Shown: positions 19,121 to 27,690, numbered from the stretch's first letter. The stretch: DNA of 64,000 nucleotides from Streptomyces endocoffeicus (GCF_016741935.1 NZ_JAERRG010000002.1:558001-622000); one strand, 5' to 3'. Numbers and translations are program-made. Notes: generated by a model not told the origin, from the sequence alone.

Positions 19121-19270
19121 CTAGTGCGTCAGCGTGTACCAACCGGTGCTGCCCACCGTGATGCACACGGCCCAGGCCCACCGCAGCGCTTTGGGGGAGA
19201 TGCGGACGGAGAAGGTCACGTGCTCGTCGAGGTTGACCTCGAGGTGTCGCCGGGGCTTGCGGTCGGCCAT
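19121..19270 (-). CDS. Small single-helix membrane protein (49 aa)
   Basis: ATG 19270 has AAGGAG 8 bp upstream on the minus strand. The protein starts MADRKPRRHLEVNLDEHVTF, then a basic segment, and ends in a hydrophobic helix (LRWAWAVCITVGSTGWYTL). This suggests a positive-inside tail-anchored peptide. I do not recognise the family. A perfect palindrome follows the stop. Longer in-frame starts upstream have no ribosome binding site and add unlikely sequence. Confidence 0.65.
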   Translation of the reverse strand: MADRKPRRHLEVNLDEHVTFSVRISPKALRWAWAVCITVGSTGWYTLTH

Positions 19271-19345
19271 GCGGAATCTCCTTGGTATTCGTGGCCCTCG
19301 GTCATGTGCCGGGGCCCGCCTGGTGAGGGACTGACGGGGTGTTCG

Positions 19346-19365
19346 GCTCCAACTGCCAGGAAGGG
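19346..19365 (-). repeat. 20-bp inverted repeat, left copy
   Basis: The minus strand reads cccttcctggcagttggagc, identical to the plus strand at 19953-19972. The two copies are 587 bp apart. Confidence 0.8.
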
Positions 19366-19941
19366 GGGAACACCACGTCGGATACGTACGCCTGCCCGCG
19401 GACAGGTGTCGTGTAGTTAACGCAGCCACGTCGCTCGACGCAACTAAACCCGCACTAACCACTGACAAAGCGTCAGCCGTCAGCTGTCGGAGGGTGACAC
19501 TACAATCCCCCTCCGCTTCAGGGACATTGATCCGCATAGCTCTCATCGCCGACCATAGCGGCCATACTTACCGGCGGGTACTCCGCAACTTTGCGATAGG
19601 GAGCGCATGTAAATGCACTTAACGCGCCAGTTGGCCCCACGTTCGGTATGGCCAACGCCACATTCCAGGTGGCGATGAAACATCCCAAGGGCCGCTTGGT
19701 CGGCATATTCGGCGTGTCTTCGCGAAAGCGTCATATCCGGTATGCGGCGCGACGACGCTCAGCAGGAGTTTTTGGCTCTCCGGCGTCGGCTAATTGCCAC
19801 TCGAATTGGTGGCTGCCTGCTGTCCGGCTAAGTGATTGCCCGGGCGATCTATCCACGGCGGATGCAGCGACGTGATTGCGAATGCAAATCGTGTGTGGGT
19901 GGTGCGTGTGAGCGGTGAGCAATGGCGGTGTTGGCCGGAAA

Positions 19942-19983
19942 CCGCCGCCCCTCCCTTCCTGGCAGTTGGAGCAGGGGCGGCGG
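19942..19983 (+). repeat. 20-bp inverted repeat, right copy, inside a hairpin
   Basis: The arms ccgccgcccct (19942-19952) and aggggcggcgg (19973-19983) are perfect 11-bp complements. Their 20-nt loop is exactly the repeated sequence also found at 19346-19365. A conserved loop on a stem suggests a structured RNA element or mobile mini-element. Confidence 0.6.
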
Positions 19984-20335
19984 CCCTCACCAGACGTGGA
20001 GAACCACGCCCGCTTACTTCGTCGTTGACCCCACGGATGTGCGGGCAGCGTCGCTGTTCCGGCCTCCGCCCAGTCAACGACTGGACCGAGGATAGTGTTT
20101 TTCTGTGCGGTTCGGATGCACTACAAGGGGTGAATTTGTGTTATTCGCAACACTGTTCTGACCGTTCAGAAGAATGAAAAACCTCGGCTCCGGACCCGAT
20201 CTCTCAGTGCGTTCTGATAGCGGAACCTCTGATCCCGCCAGGGCATCGAGGTGCCGCATGATGAGCATGTGGCCGGTTTTCGTCACCTTCTAATAGGGCG
20301 GCCAAAATTGCCGACGGCCGTCCTCGGCGGCCCGC

Positions 20336-20980
20336 TTACTCGGGGCTGGTGGGCCGGTCGCACGTCGCGGCTCGGCGGGCTTGGCCGGCTTGGCGGGCGC
20401 GGTGGTTGGCGACGTTGGCGCGGTTGCCGCACAGCCCGGGCATGCAGTAGCGGCGGCTGCCGGGCCGGGTGGTGTCGATGAACGCTCCCCGGCAGGTCGG
20501 CGCGGTGCACGGGCGGAACCGCCGCTCGCCGAGGGTGTGGACGACCCCGAGGATGCCCATGCCGCAGATCAGTGAGAGGGCGTCGGCGATGGTCGCCCCG
20601 TCCCGGAGCGGGACGGCCCACCGCACGCGGCCCTCGTGCGCGGGGTCCGGCATCAGAGTGGCGCCCTGGGCGGACGAGGTGAGCCTGGTGGCACCGGCGA
20701 TGAGGCGGTCGCGGTCGGGGCGATCGATCAGGTCCCGCACGGTGGTCCGCAGCGCGTGCACCGCATGGAGGTCGGATATGCGTCCGCGGCGGGCGAGTTC
20801 GGCCAGTGCGCCCGGAACGTCGTCGTCACCTCCGGGCCGGTCGCCGTGCGGTTCGGTGAACGCGACGAGGGCGGCCAGGTCGGGCAGGCGGTCGTCGCCG
20901 CGCCAGACCTCGGCGGTGGTGTTGACCAGCTCGGTCGCGATCCCCGCCGCCCAGACGTAATCGTCCAACGCCACTTGCAT
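20336..20980 (-). CDS. CGNR zinc-finger (ABATE domain) putative regulator
   Basis: The protein has 214 residues. The C-terminal zinc finger runs from CTAPTCRGAFIDTTRPG through RRYCMPGLCGNRANV, with the four-Cys CGNR signature, preceded by a helical ABATE-type domain. CGNR proteins are presumed stress-related DNA-binding regulators. GAGGAG precedes ATG 20980. It is divergent from a haloacid-dehalogenase-like gene, with 125 bp between, which is the usual place for a local regulator. A second family member is at 44843-45418. Confidence 0.88.
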   Translation of the reverse strand: MQVALDDYVWAAGIATELVNTTAEVWRGDDRLPDLAALVAFTEPHGDRPGGDDDVPGALAELARRGRISDLHAVHALRTTVRDLIDRPDRDRLIAGATRLTSSAQGATLMPDPAHEGRVRWAVPLRDGATIADALSLICGMGILGVVHTLGERRFRPCTAPTCRGAFIDTTRPGSRRYCMPGLCGNRANVANHRARQAGQARRAATCDRPTSPE

Positions 20981-21105
20981 CGTTGACGCACTCCTCGCTA
21001 CGTTCGGCTAAACGCCATTTTAACCATTACAGGCGCGTGCCAGTCGCTCATCGCCAACCGCCGGCCCCGCCCCCACCCCCCCCGTTCCGTGAGGAGACCT
21101 CGCCC

Positions 21106-21807
21106 ATGCCAGAGCTGAAGATCGACGCCGTCGTCTTCGACGTGCTCGGCACGCTCGTCGACGAACCCACCGGCATCCGCGCCGGTATCCGTGAACTCGC
21201 CCCGGCGCTCGACGATTCCGGGATCGAGCGGCTGTTGTCGCTGTGGCAGCGGCATATCGACCGTGAGCAGCGCCGCATCCTCGACGGCACCCGGCCCTAC
21301 GCCACCACTGAGGTCCTCGACCACGAGGCCGCCCGGCTCGTCGCCGACGCCGCCGGAGTCGACGACCCGGCCGCCGTGGCGGCGCTGGCCCTGTCCGGCC
21401 GCCGGCTCCCGCCGTGGTCCGACACCGTGGCGGGGCTGGCCCGGCTCGCCGAACGGTTCCCGCTGATCGGGCTCTCCAACGCGAGCCGGACGGCGCTGCT
21501 GGAACTCAACGCCCACGCCGGACTGCGCTGGCACCAGGCTCTGTCCGCCGAGGACGCCCGGACCTACAAGCCGGATCCGGCGGTCTACGAGCTGGCCGTC
21601 ACCGTCTCCGGACGGCCGCCGGAGCGGCTGCTGATGGTCGCCGCCCACGCCTGGGACCTGCGCGGTGCGCAGGCTCTCGGCCTGCGTACCGCCTATGTCG
21701 CCCGCCCCGTCGGCGACCCGCCCGGCTCCTCGGACCGGTTCGACCTGCACGCCGACGGCCTGGCCGATCTGACCGATCAACTCGACAGGAGCTTGCTCCC
21801 GCAATAG
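21106..21807 (+). CDS. Haloacid dehalogenase type II / HAD hydrolase
   Basis: The protein has 233 residues. HAD motif I is DVLGTLVDE near residue 9, motif II Ser/Thr is in GLSNASRT, motif III Lys is in YKPDPAVYE, and motif IV is weak (VAAHAWDLRGAQALG, with HAWD as in L-2-haloacid dehalogenases). The ribosome binding site GAGGAG is 10 bp before ATG 21106. L-2-haloacid dehalogenases hydrolyse 2-haloalkanoates. The CGNR gene upstream may control it. Confidence 0.85.
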   Translation: MPELKIDAVVFDVLGTLVDEPTGIRAGIRELAPALDDSGIERLLSLWQRHIDREQRRILDGTRPYATTEVLDHEAARLVADAAGVDDPAAVAALALSGRRLPPWSDTVAGLARLAERFPLIGLSNASRTALLELNAHAGLRWHQALSAEDARTYKPDPAVYELAVTVSGRPPERLLMVAAHAWDLRGAQALGLRTAYVARPVGDPPGSSDRFDLHADGLADLTDQLDRSLLPQ

Positions 21808-21887
21808 TCAGCGCTTGCAATCATCCGCGTACGCAACTATTGTCTCGAGTCGCCCTCGCATACCTGCGAAACACACCCGCGAACGGA

Positions 21888-22247
21888 ATGGCTGAAGCGA
21901 TGACCCGGACCCCCGAGCAGATCTTCCACGACCACGGCCAAGCGCTCGGCTCGGGCGACCTGGACAGGATCGGCGCCAACTACGCGGAGGACGCGGTCTT
22001 CGTGACGCCCTCCGGTGTGCTGCGGGGCCGCGAAGGGGTGAAGCGGGGCATCGGCGCGCTGCTCGGCGATCTCCCCAATGCCGCCTGGGAGTTGAAGCCC
22101 CAGTTCGCGGATGACGTTCTCTTCCTCGAGTGGTCGGCCGCCACCGTCCATGCGCGGGTGGAGGACGGAGTCGACACCTTCGTCTTCCGTGACGGCCTCA
22201 TCCAGGCCCAGACCGTGCGCTACACCCTGGTCGCCGAAGAGGGCTGA
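21888..22247 (+). CDS. SnoaL/NTF2-like protein
   Basis: The protein has 119 residues. The pattern GDLDRIGANYAEDAVFVTPSGVLRGREGVKRG is typical of SnoaL_2-type NTF2 folds, and EWSAATVHARVEDGVDTFVFRDGLIQAQTVRYT completes the cone. These are often cyclases, isomerases or binding proteins; function is open. The start is ATG 21888, with ATG 21900 possible. It follows the HAD gene by 80 bp. Confidence 0.8.
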   Translation: MAEAMTRTPEQIFHDHGQALGSGDLDRIGANYAEDAVFVTPSGVLRGREGVKRGIGALLGDLPNAAWELKPQFADDVLFLEWSAATVHARVEDGVDTFVFRDGLIQAQTVRYTLVAEEG

Positions 22248-22275
22248 GTCGCGGCGAAACCGCCTGGGCCGGTGG

Positions 22276-22845
22276 TCAGCGCACCAGGGGGAGGAAGACC
22301 GTGTCCACGATCTCTTCGAGGGCGTCGTCGGGCACGGGGGCGAAGGCCGTGAGGATTTCGTGGCGCAGCAGGTCGAAGGGGAGCGACTTGATGCGTTCGG
22401 TGAGGAGTTCCGGTTTGATCTCGCCGCGGTCCACGGCGCGGCCGAAGAGTGCGTCGAGAGCTTCCGCGCGTCCGGTCACGAGGGGGTCGCGCAGGTCGCC
22501 GGGGCTGTTTCCGGTCTCCTGGTGGTAGTCGGCCAGGTGCATGCTCATGACGGTGATGAACTGGACGCGGGTGGAGTTGATCTCCCGCATGAGGGTGAGG
22601 ATGTCCTCCCGCAGGCTTCCCGTGTCGGGAACGTCGAGGCGGGACTCCTTCAGGGTGTGGACGATGGCCGCCCGGACGAGGTCGTCGCGGTTGGCCCAGC
22701 GGCGATAGAGGACGGGCGGGCTGGTGCCCGCGCGCTTGACGACGGCGTCCATGGTGAACCTGGCGTAGCCGGTGTCGGTGAGTTCTCCCCAGGCCGCGTC
22801 GAGGAGCGCCTTCTCCAGTGCCGCTCCGCGGCGTCGCTCGGGCAT
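22276..22845 (-). CDS. TetR-family regulator of the adjacent MFS exporter
   Basis: The protein has 189 residues. The N-terminal helix-turn-helix is at about 10-56 with YARFTMDAVVKRAGTSPPVLYRRWANRDDLV. The C-terminal half is the ligand-binding and dimer domain (TetR_C_11-like). It is divergent from an MFS drug exporter, with a TAAGATA/TATCTTA operator between, so it probably represses that exporter and itself until a ligand binds. Confidence 0.92.
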   Translation of the reverse strand: MPERRRGAALEKALLDAAWGELTDTGYARFTMDAVVKRAGTSPPVLYRRWANRDDLVRAAIVHTLKESRLDVPDTGSLREDILTLMREINSTRVQFITVMSMHLADYHQETGNSPGDLRDPLVTGRAEALDALFGRAVDRGEIKPELLTERIKSLPFDLLRHEILTAFAPVPDDALEEIVDTVFLPLVR

Positions 22846-22909
22846 GCGTCCCTCCCTCTCCTTTAGATAGACTTGCCTTTCTTATTCTAGCGCCTTACTC
22901 TGACCGCCG

Positions 22910-22931
22910 TAAGATAGACTGCTATATCTTA
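22910..22931. promoter_or_regulatory. Probable TetR operator
   Basis: The inverted repeat TAAGATA-8 bp-TATCTTA lies 12 bp before the MFS start. A related sequence tTAGATAGACTTG at about 22864-22876 may be a second site at the regulator promoter. TAGATAGAC and AAGATAGAC are shared direct elements. Confidence 0.65.
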
Positions 22932-22943
22932 AGGCGGCTGGTC

Positions 22944-24467
22944 ATGAGCGCTCCCAACCGGTCCGACCCCACATCCGCGGCGCCGGACCCCCACCGTGTG
23001 GATCCCGATCGTGCGGGCCCCGGTCGTGCGGGCCCTGATCGTGTGGACCCCGCCGTGTGGCGCATGGCGATCACCCTCATCGTGGGCGCCCTCGCCGTCG
23101 TCTTCGACACCACCATCGTCAGCGTCGCGCTCAACGACCTGGCAAGGGAACTCGACGCCCCGCTGTCCACCATCCAGTGGGTGAGTACCGGCTACCTGCT
23201 GGCGGTGTTCGTCACCATCCCACTCGCCGGATGGGCCCAGTCACGGCTCGGCGGCCGACATCTGTGGATCGCGGCCCTGGGCGTGTTCCTGCTCGGCTCG
23301 ATCCTGAGCGCGCTGGCGTGGGACGCGACCAGCCTGATCGTCTTCCGCGTCGTCCAGGGCGCCGCGGGCGGCATCATGATGCCGCTCATGGCCACGCTGC
23401 TCATGCAGGCCGCCCAGGGCCGCAACATCGGCAAGGTCATGGCCATCATCACCGTGCCCACCGCACTCGGCCCGATCCTCGGCCCGGTCCTGGGCGGCCT
23501 CATCCTGCAGCTGGCCGACTGGCGCTGGCTGTTCTTCGTCAACATTCCCTTCTGCGTCGTCGGCACCTGGCTCGCCTGGCGCGATCTGCCCGACGACCGA
23601 CCGGCGCCCGACCGCCCCCGCGCCCGCCTGGACACCGTCGGCCTGCTCCTGCTCTGTCCGGGCTTCGCCGCCCTCGTCTACGGCCTCTCCCAGGTCGAGG
23701 GCAGTGCGGGCCTCGCCGACGCCAAGGTCCTCATCCCGCTGATCGGCGGACTCGTCCTGGTCGGGGGCTTCACCGCCCGGGCGCTGCCCCGCGCCACCGG
23801 CGCCCTGGTCAATGTGCGGCTGTTCCGCCACCGCGCGGTGGCCTCCTCCTCCACCCTGCTCCTCCTGGGCGGTATCTCCCTGTACGGGTCGATGATGCTG
23901 CTGCCCCTGTACTTTCAGCAGGTCCGCGGCGAGGACGCCCTCGGCGCCGGACTGCTGCTCATCCCGCAGGGTGTCGGCGCGCTCCTCGCCCGCGGCCTGG
24001 CAGGCGCGTACACCGATCGCATCGGCCCCCGCGGGGTCGCCTTCGCGGCATTCGCTTTCGTCGCCGCGGCCACCGTGCCGTTCGCCTTCGTCACGGCCGA
24101 CACCAGCGAAGTCCTGCTCATGGCCGCGCTGTTCGTCCGCGGTATCGCTCTGGGCGCCGCCATGATCGCGCCCATGGGCGCCGCGTACGTCGGGCTGGAG
24201 CACGGGGAGATCCCCGACGCCAGCATCATCACCCGCGTCGCCCAGCAGCTCGGCGGCGCCGTGGGCATCGCCGTCCTCGCCGTCATCCTCCAGCACAGCA
24301 CCGGCGGCGCCCACACCCCGGGCGCCCTGGCCGACGGCTTCGGCACCGCCTTTTGGTGGTCGGTGGCCCTCACCGCCGTCGCCGTCCCGCTGTGTCTGCT
24401 CCTGCCCAGCCTCCCCGAACCGGCGGCCCCCGACGACGCCGCCGAAGCGGAAGTCACCAAACCCTGA
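22944..24467 (+). CDS. DHA2-family multidrug MFS transporter
   Basis: The protein has 507 residues. ATG 22944 is preceded by AAGGCGG. It has fourteen predicted membrane helices from about residue 40 to 490. Motif C-like GPILGPVLGGLI and the motif-A region GWAQSRLGGRHLW fit drug:H+ antiporters of the EmrB/QacA type. The N-terminus is Asp/Pro-rich with a DPDRAGPGRAGPD repeat. It probably exports a toxic compound that is also the TetR ligand. Confidence 0.93.
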   Translation: MSAPNRSDPTSAAPDPHRVDPDRAGPGRAGPDRVDPAVWRMAITLIVGALAVVFDTTIVSVALNDLARELDAPLSTIQWVSTGYLLAVFVTIPLAGWAQSRLGGRHLWIAALGVFLLGSILSALAWDATSLIVFRVVQGAAGGIMMPLMATLLMQAAQGRNIGKVMAIITVPTALGPILGPVLGGLILQLADWRWLFFVNIPFCVVGTWLAWRDLPDDRPAPDRPRARLDTVGLLLLCPGFAALVYGLSQVEGSAGLADAKVLIPLIGGLVLVGGFTARALPRATGALVNVRLFRHRAVASSSTLLLLGGISLYGSMMLLPLYFQQVRGEDALGAGLLLIPQGVGALLARGLAGAYTDRIGPRGVAFAAFAFVAAATVPFAFVTADTSEVLLMAALFVRGIALGAAMIAPMGAAYVGLEHGEIPDASIITRVAQQLGGAVGIAVLAVILQHSTGGAHTPGALADGFGTAFWWSVALTAVAVPLCLLLPSLPEPAAPDDAAEAEVTKP

Positions 24468-24695
24468 AAGGCGACCACTCGGCCCGGCCGCGCACCCCAA
24501 CCGCACGGCCTGGCTGCGCCTGGTCGCGTGACCGTGTCGCGTCCTTCCTCCCGCTCACATCCCTGTTCACACCCCTGCTCACACCCGTGTTAGCAGGCCG
24601 TTAGCGGAGCGGCAGCCTTGCGGTAGGGGGCCCGACCAGAGTGGGTGACGCACCGAGGAGAACACCACACCGACTGCCCCTGGGGGGGACCCGAA
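24468..24695. other. Intergenic stretch upstream of the lipoprotein gene
   Basis: Holds the short repeated element tcacacccctgctcacacccgtgt. No gene seen. Confidence 0.3.
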
Positions 24696-25382
24696 ATGAG
24701 CTCCAACACCATCACCCGCACCGTCCGTCGCCGCACCATGCGCGTTGCCGCCGCGGTCCTGATCGCAGCCGCCGGTTTCAGCCTGACCGCCTGCAATGAC
24801 TCGGACGCCAACGCCTCGAAGCCCGCGGCCTCCGCCAGCTCCGGCAGCGCGGACTCCTCCACCGGAGCGAAGGGCTCCGACACCAAGACCGATGCCAAGG
24901 CCGATGCCAAGGCCGACGCCAAGACCGACGCCAAGACCGACACCAAGGCGGGCGCCGCGGACGAGGCGGCATCTCCGGACCGCACCGAGACCTTGGCGGA
25001 CGGCAGCACGGGCGAGATCTACAAGCTCGGCGAGCAGCACTATCGCCTCAAGATCGTCAACGACGGTGACGTCCTGGCCACGTTCGAGGCGAACGGGGAG
25101 GACGCCGGGCTCGACGGCAACGGCATGTATGTCGTGCTCACGATAGGCGGCGAGGTCCAGTCCTGGATGGGCGGCGAGCACCAGGGGCCGGGCACCTTCA
25201 AGCTCGCGGGCGGTTGGACGGCCAAGGTGACGAAGGTCGGCGAGGGCCATTACCGTGCGGACATCATCGGCCACGGTGACGTCATGGGCACGATGGAGGC
25301 GAACGGGCAGGACGCCGGGCTCGACGCCAACGGCGTGTACATCGTGCTCAGCGCCGGCGGCGAGATCAGCGCCCACGAGTAG
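24696..25382 (+). CDS. Putative lipoprotein with duplicated C-terminal domain
   Basis: The protein has 228 residues. A twin-Arg-rich N-region, a hydrophobic stretch and the lipobox LTAC (Cys near residue 31) indicate a lipoprotein. Residues about 35-95 are a low-complexity Ala/Ser/Asp/Lys linker with repeated KTDAKAD units. The C-terminal half consists of two similar repeats of about 55 residues, each with a HYRxxI..GDV..T.EANG.DAGLD.NG.Y.VL core. I do not recognise the family. The stop codon lies in an 11-bp tandem repeat and a strong terminator follows. Confidence 0.8.
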   Translation: MSSNTITRTVRRRTMRVAAAVLIAAAGFSLTACNDSDANASKPAASASSGSADSSTGAKGSDTKTDAKADAKADAKTDAKTDTKAGAADEAASPDRTETLADGSTGEIYKLGEQHYRLKIVNDGDVLATFEANGEDAGLDGNGMYVVLTIGGEVQSWMGGEHQGPGTFKLAGGWTAKVTKVGEGHYRADIIGHGDVMGTMEANGQDAGLDANGVYIVLSAGGEISAHE

Positions 25383-25435
25383 CCCACGAGTAGCCCACGA
25401 GTAAACGTCAGTGCCCGCTAAACGTCAGTGCCCGC
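25370..25435 (+). repeat. Tandem repeats at the lipoprotein stop
   Basis: The unit agcccacgagt occurs three times around the stop codon. It is followed by two copies of a 17-bp unit taaacgtcagtgcccgc. Slippage could move the stop. Confidence 0.7.
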
Positions 25436-25485
25436 CCGGCCGCGGCGGTGGAGCCACCTTCCGGTGGCTCCACCGCCGCGGCCGG
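25436..25485 (+). terminator. Very strong hairpin terminator
   Basis: Perfect 23-bp arms (25436-25458 and 25463-25485) with a TTCC loop follow the lipoprotein gene. Confidence 0.85.
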
Positions 25486-25792
25486 TGGCTTTGCGGGCCC
25501 CGGCCCGAGAAGCTCCGGCCGCACATCGACGTCAACGCCGTTCTGCCTCCTGCGCCGCCGGCTCCAGCCCCTCTGACCAGCCCCTCTGACCGGCTTCTCC
25601 GACCGGCTTCGACAAAAACCAGTGGAGCGGCACCGCTCCGCGCCATTACCTTGCTGCCGACCCAAGTCGTCCAGGCAAGGACGTGCCGTTGTACACCGTG
25701 TGAGACCTCCCAAGCGCTGATTTGTCGCGCGTCGCGCCTATGCGCCGCGCTCCTTTTTGCTGCGGATTTCTCACTGAGACCGGTGTACTTCT
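25486..25792. other. Gene-free region before DUF1062 gene
   Basis: About 300 bp with lower GC near its end and no recognisable gene. A near-repeat, cccctctgaccag(c/t), lies at about 25568-25595. Confidence 0.4.
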
Positions 25793-26380
25793 GTGCTCAA
25801 TAACTGGGTGGTCATGCCCACCTGCCTGCCGTTCGTTCTCCGCCGTTGCCACGCGTGCGCGGCCGAGCGCTTCCGGGCCGGCGGCAAATTTCGCGTCAAC
25901 GCGAACCACAAGCTCATCGACGCCTGGCTTCTCGTGCTCTGTACCGCTTGCGGGGAAACGGCGAAGCTCACGGTCCTGGAGCGGATCAATGTGCGTTCCG
26001 TACGGCCTGAGCTGCTGGACCGGCTGCATGACAACGATCTTGGTCTGACAGCCGAGTTGCTCCAGGACCCACTCGTGCGGCGCCGTAATCGCGTCGCCCT
26101 CGACTGGGACAACGCCTGGCGCCTCGACACCGGCGGATCGGATCACCTGGACCGGGGATGGGGTCTCCCCTGCTCGAGCGAAGCCGAGAGCTTGGGGAAG
26201 ATCGATGTCTCGGTCCGCTTCACGGCGCGGATCCCCGTCCGGCCGGTACGACTGATCGCTGAAGGCTGCGGTCTTTCCCGGGCCGAGGTCGAGAGGCTGA
26301 TCACGGAGGGCAAACTCGTTTCGGCGGTCCGGCTGAACGCCAAGCTCACCGGCGACTTCACCTTCACGCTCAAGCGCTGA
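25793..26380 (+). CDS. DUF1062 family protein
   Basis: The protein has 195 residues. Two zinc-binding pairs (CHAC near 19 and CTAC near 50) and the conserved GGKFRVNANHKLIDAWLL segment identify DUF1062. The C-terminal third carries an S4-like stretch, LSRAEVERLITEGKLV, which suggests RNA or nucleic acid contact. Function is unknown. The start is uncertain: GTG or ATG alternatives 5-8 codons in (MPTCLPFVLRR) are possible. Terminator follows. Confidence 0.8.
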   Translation: MLNNWVVMPTCLPFVLRRCHACAAERFRAGGKFRVNANHKLIDAWLLVLCTACGETAKLTVLERINVRSVRPELLDRLHDNDLGLTAELLQDPLVRRRNRVALDWDNAWRLDTGGSDHLDRGWGLPCSSEAESLGKIDVSVRFTARIPVRPVRLIAEGCGLSRAEVERLITEGKLVSAVRLNAKLTGDFTFTLKR

Positions 26381-26389
26381 GCCCTCCTC

Positions 26390-26436
26390 GGGACCAGGGT
26401 CTGTCCGGCACGACCCGCCGGACAGACCCTGGTCCC
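26390..26436 (+). terminator. Hairpin terminator after DUF1062 gene
   Basis: Perfect 20-bp arms with a 7-nt loop start 10 bp past the stop. Confidence 0.85.
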
Positions 26437-26740
26437 GGAACGGGGCCGTGCCATCGGCGCCGCCGCGTGCGTACGGCGCCGCCGCGTGCGTACGGTGAGG
26501 TAGGAGTAACCCTCGGCCGAGCCATCGTCCCAGGTGGTGGATGTGATCAGCGTCACTGCTCCGGGGTGTCCGTACATGCCGCCCCGTCGTCCCATGCCGC
26601 CAACTCACCCGAAACGCGCCCAGGTCGGCCGCCGGGGCGTAACGCGCCGGCCCCTCCGCGTCGCCTCCCGTGTCGCGCGGGTGGGCACCGTCACACGCCG
26701 AGGGATCCGCCCACGTGGAGCCGGTATGTAGCGTGCGCCC
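26437..26740. other. Intergenic region with a direct repeat
   Basis: The sequence gcgccgccgcgtgcgtacg is repeated in tandem at about 26457-26494. No gene is seen. TATGTAGCGT just before 26741 could be a -10 for a nearly leaderless transcript. Confidence 0.4.
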
Positions 26741-27481
26741 ATGCATGCCACGGATGACTCGCCCACCCCGCATGACCACGTCCTCGGACAGCGCGCCGCC
26801 GGAGGCTGGATGTTCCTCCTCGAGGCAGCCCGCGACATGCGCACCACCGGGGCGCTCGCCCCCAGCGGCCGGGCGCTGGCCCACGCGTTGACCGAACCGG
26901 TGCGCTCACAGGCGGGGCGGCCGCTGAGCGTCCTGGAGGCCGGTGCCGGTACCGGGTCGGTCACCCGTTCCCTGATCCACCAGTTGCCGGCGGGCAGCCG
27001 CCTGGACATCGTCGAGGCCAACCCCCGCTTCACCGGCCGGCTGCGCGACCTCGTCCGCACCCACCCGCACCTGGCCGGACGGTCCGAGCGGATACGCGTG
27101 CACGAGGCGTACGTCGAGGAACTCGACGTACGCCGCCGTTACGACGCGATCATCTCGGCCCTGCCCTTCGCCAACTTCGATCCCCACCAGATCGAGGCGA
27201 TCATGGGCCGGTATCTGGAGCTGCTGCGCCCGGGCGGCCTCCTGGCCTACTTCGCCTACCGCGGCACCCGGCAGGCCCGCAGCCTGTTGCCCTCCCGAAA
27301 CCAGGCGCGGCGGCACCGGGCCGCCGAAGAGGTGCTGGCCGACTACCGCCGCCGCTACGCCACCGGCCGCAGCACGGTCTGGGCCAACCTGCCCCCGGCC
27401 GACGTCTGGCACCTGCGCCGCCCCGCGGGCAGCCTCCCGGCCGCGAGCCGGACATCCGCCGGAGCCGCGGCCAGCTGGTGA
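26741..27481 (+). CDS. Class I SAM-dependent methyltransferase
   Basis: The protein has 246 residues. Motif I is VLEAGAGTGSVTRSL near residue 65, the acidic residue after strand 2 is DIVEANPRF, and motif III-like region is YDAIISALPFANF, which resembles phospholipid N-methyltransferases of the PmtA type. The product could methylate phosphatidylethanolamine, but small-molecule substrates are possible. The stop lies in a 25-bp tandem repeat. ATG 26741 has no obvious ribosome binding site. Confidence 0.8.
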   Translation: MHATDDSPTPHDHVLGQRAAGGWMFLLEAARDMRTTGALAPSGRALAHALTEPVRSQAGRPLSVLEAGAGTGSVTRSLIHQLPAGSRLDIVEANPRFTGRLRDLVRTHPHLAGRSERIRVHEAYVEELDVRRRYDAIISALPFANFDPHQIEAIMGRYLELLRPGGLLAYFAYRGTRQARSLLPSRNQARRHRAAEEVLADYRRRYATGRSTVWANLPPADVWHLRRPAGSLPAASRTSAGAAASW

Positions 27482-27549
27482 CCGTCGGCCATGGGCCGGC
27501 TGGTGACCGTCGGCCATGGGCCGGCTGGTGACCATCGGCCATGGCCTCG
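27475..27549 (+). repeat. 25-bp tandem repeat, three copies
   Basis: The unit ctggtgaccgtcggccatgg plus gccgg repeats at 27475, 27500 and 27525; the last copy is diverged. The first copy contains the TGA stop of the methyltransferase gene. Confidence 0.85.
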
Positions 27550-27690
27550 CGGGACGATTTTCTCCGGCGGCGGGCGATTTTGTCCGCGTCAGCGGATCAA
27601 ACCCCACCCGGTTTCCCATCCTCTTGATCCACGAGAGGCCGCACCGTCAGTGGACGAGCGGCCGAGCGTGTGGGAGTCGAAGGGGATCAC

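Larger units (their letters stand above)
19271..20335. other. Gene-poor, AT-richer region of about 1 kb
   Basis: Base composition drops compared with the flanks and no frame shows Streptomyces codon bias with a ribosome binding site. A 39-codon frame at 20174-20293 (MKNLGSGPDLSVRS...) is open but has no good start signal. The stretch contains one inverted repeat pair and one strong hairpin listed separately. It may hold promoters for the small membrane protein, an RNA, or degraded foreign DNA. Confidence 0.5.

Noticed and set aside
20174..20293. 39-codon frame MKNLGSGPDLSVRS in the gene-poor region
   Set aside because: No ribosome binding site and no recognisable features; kept only as a remark.
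25408..25713. 101-codon minus-strand frame
   Set aside because: Spans the strong hairpin terminator and has no ribosome binding site.
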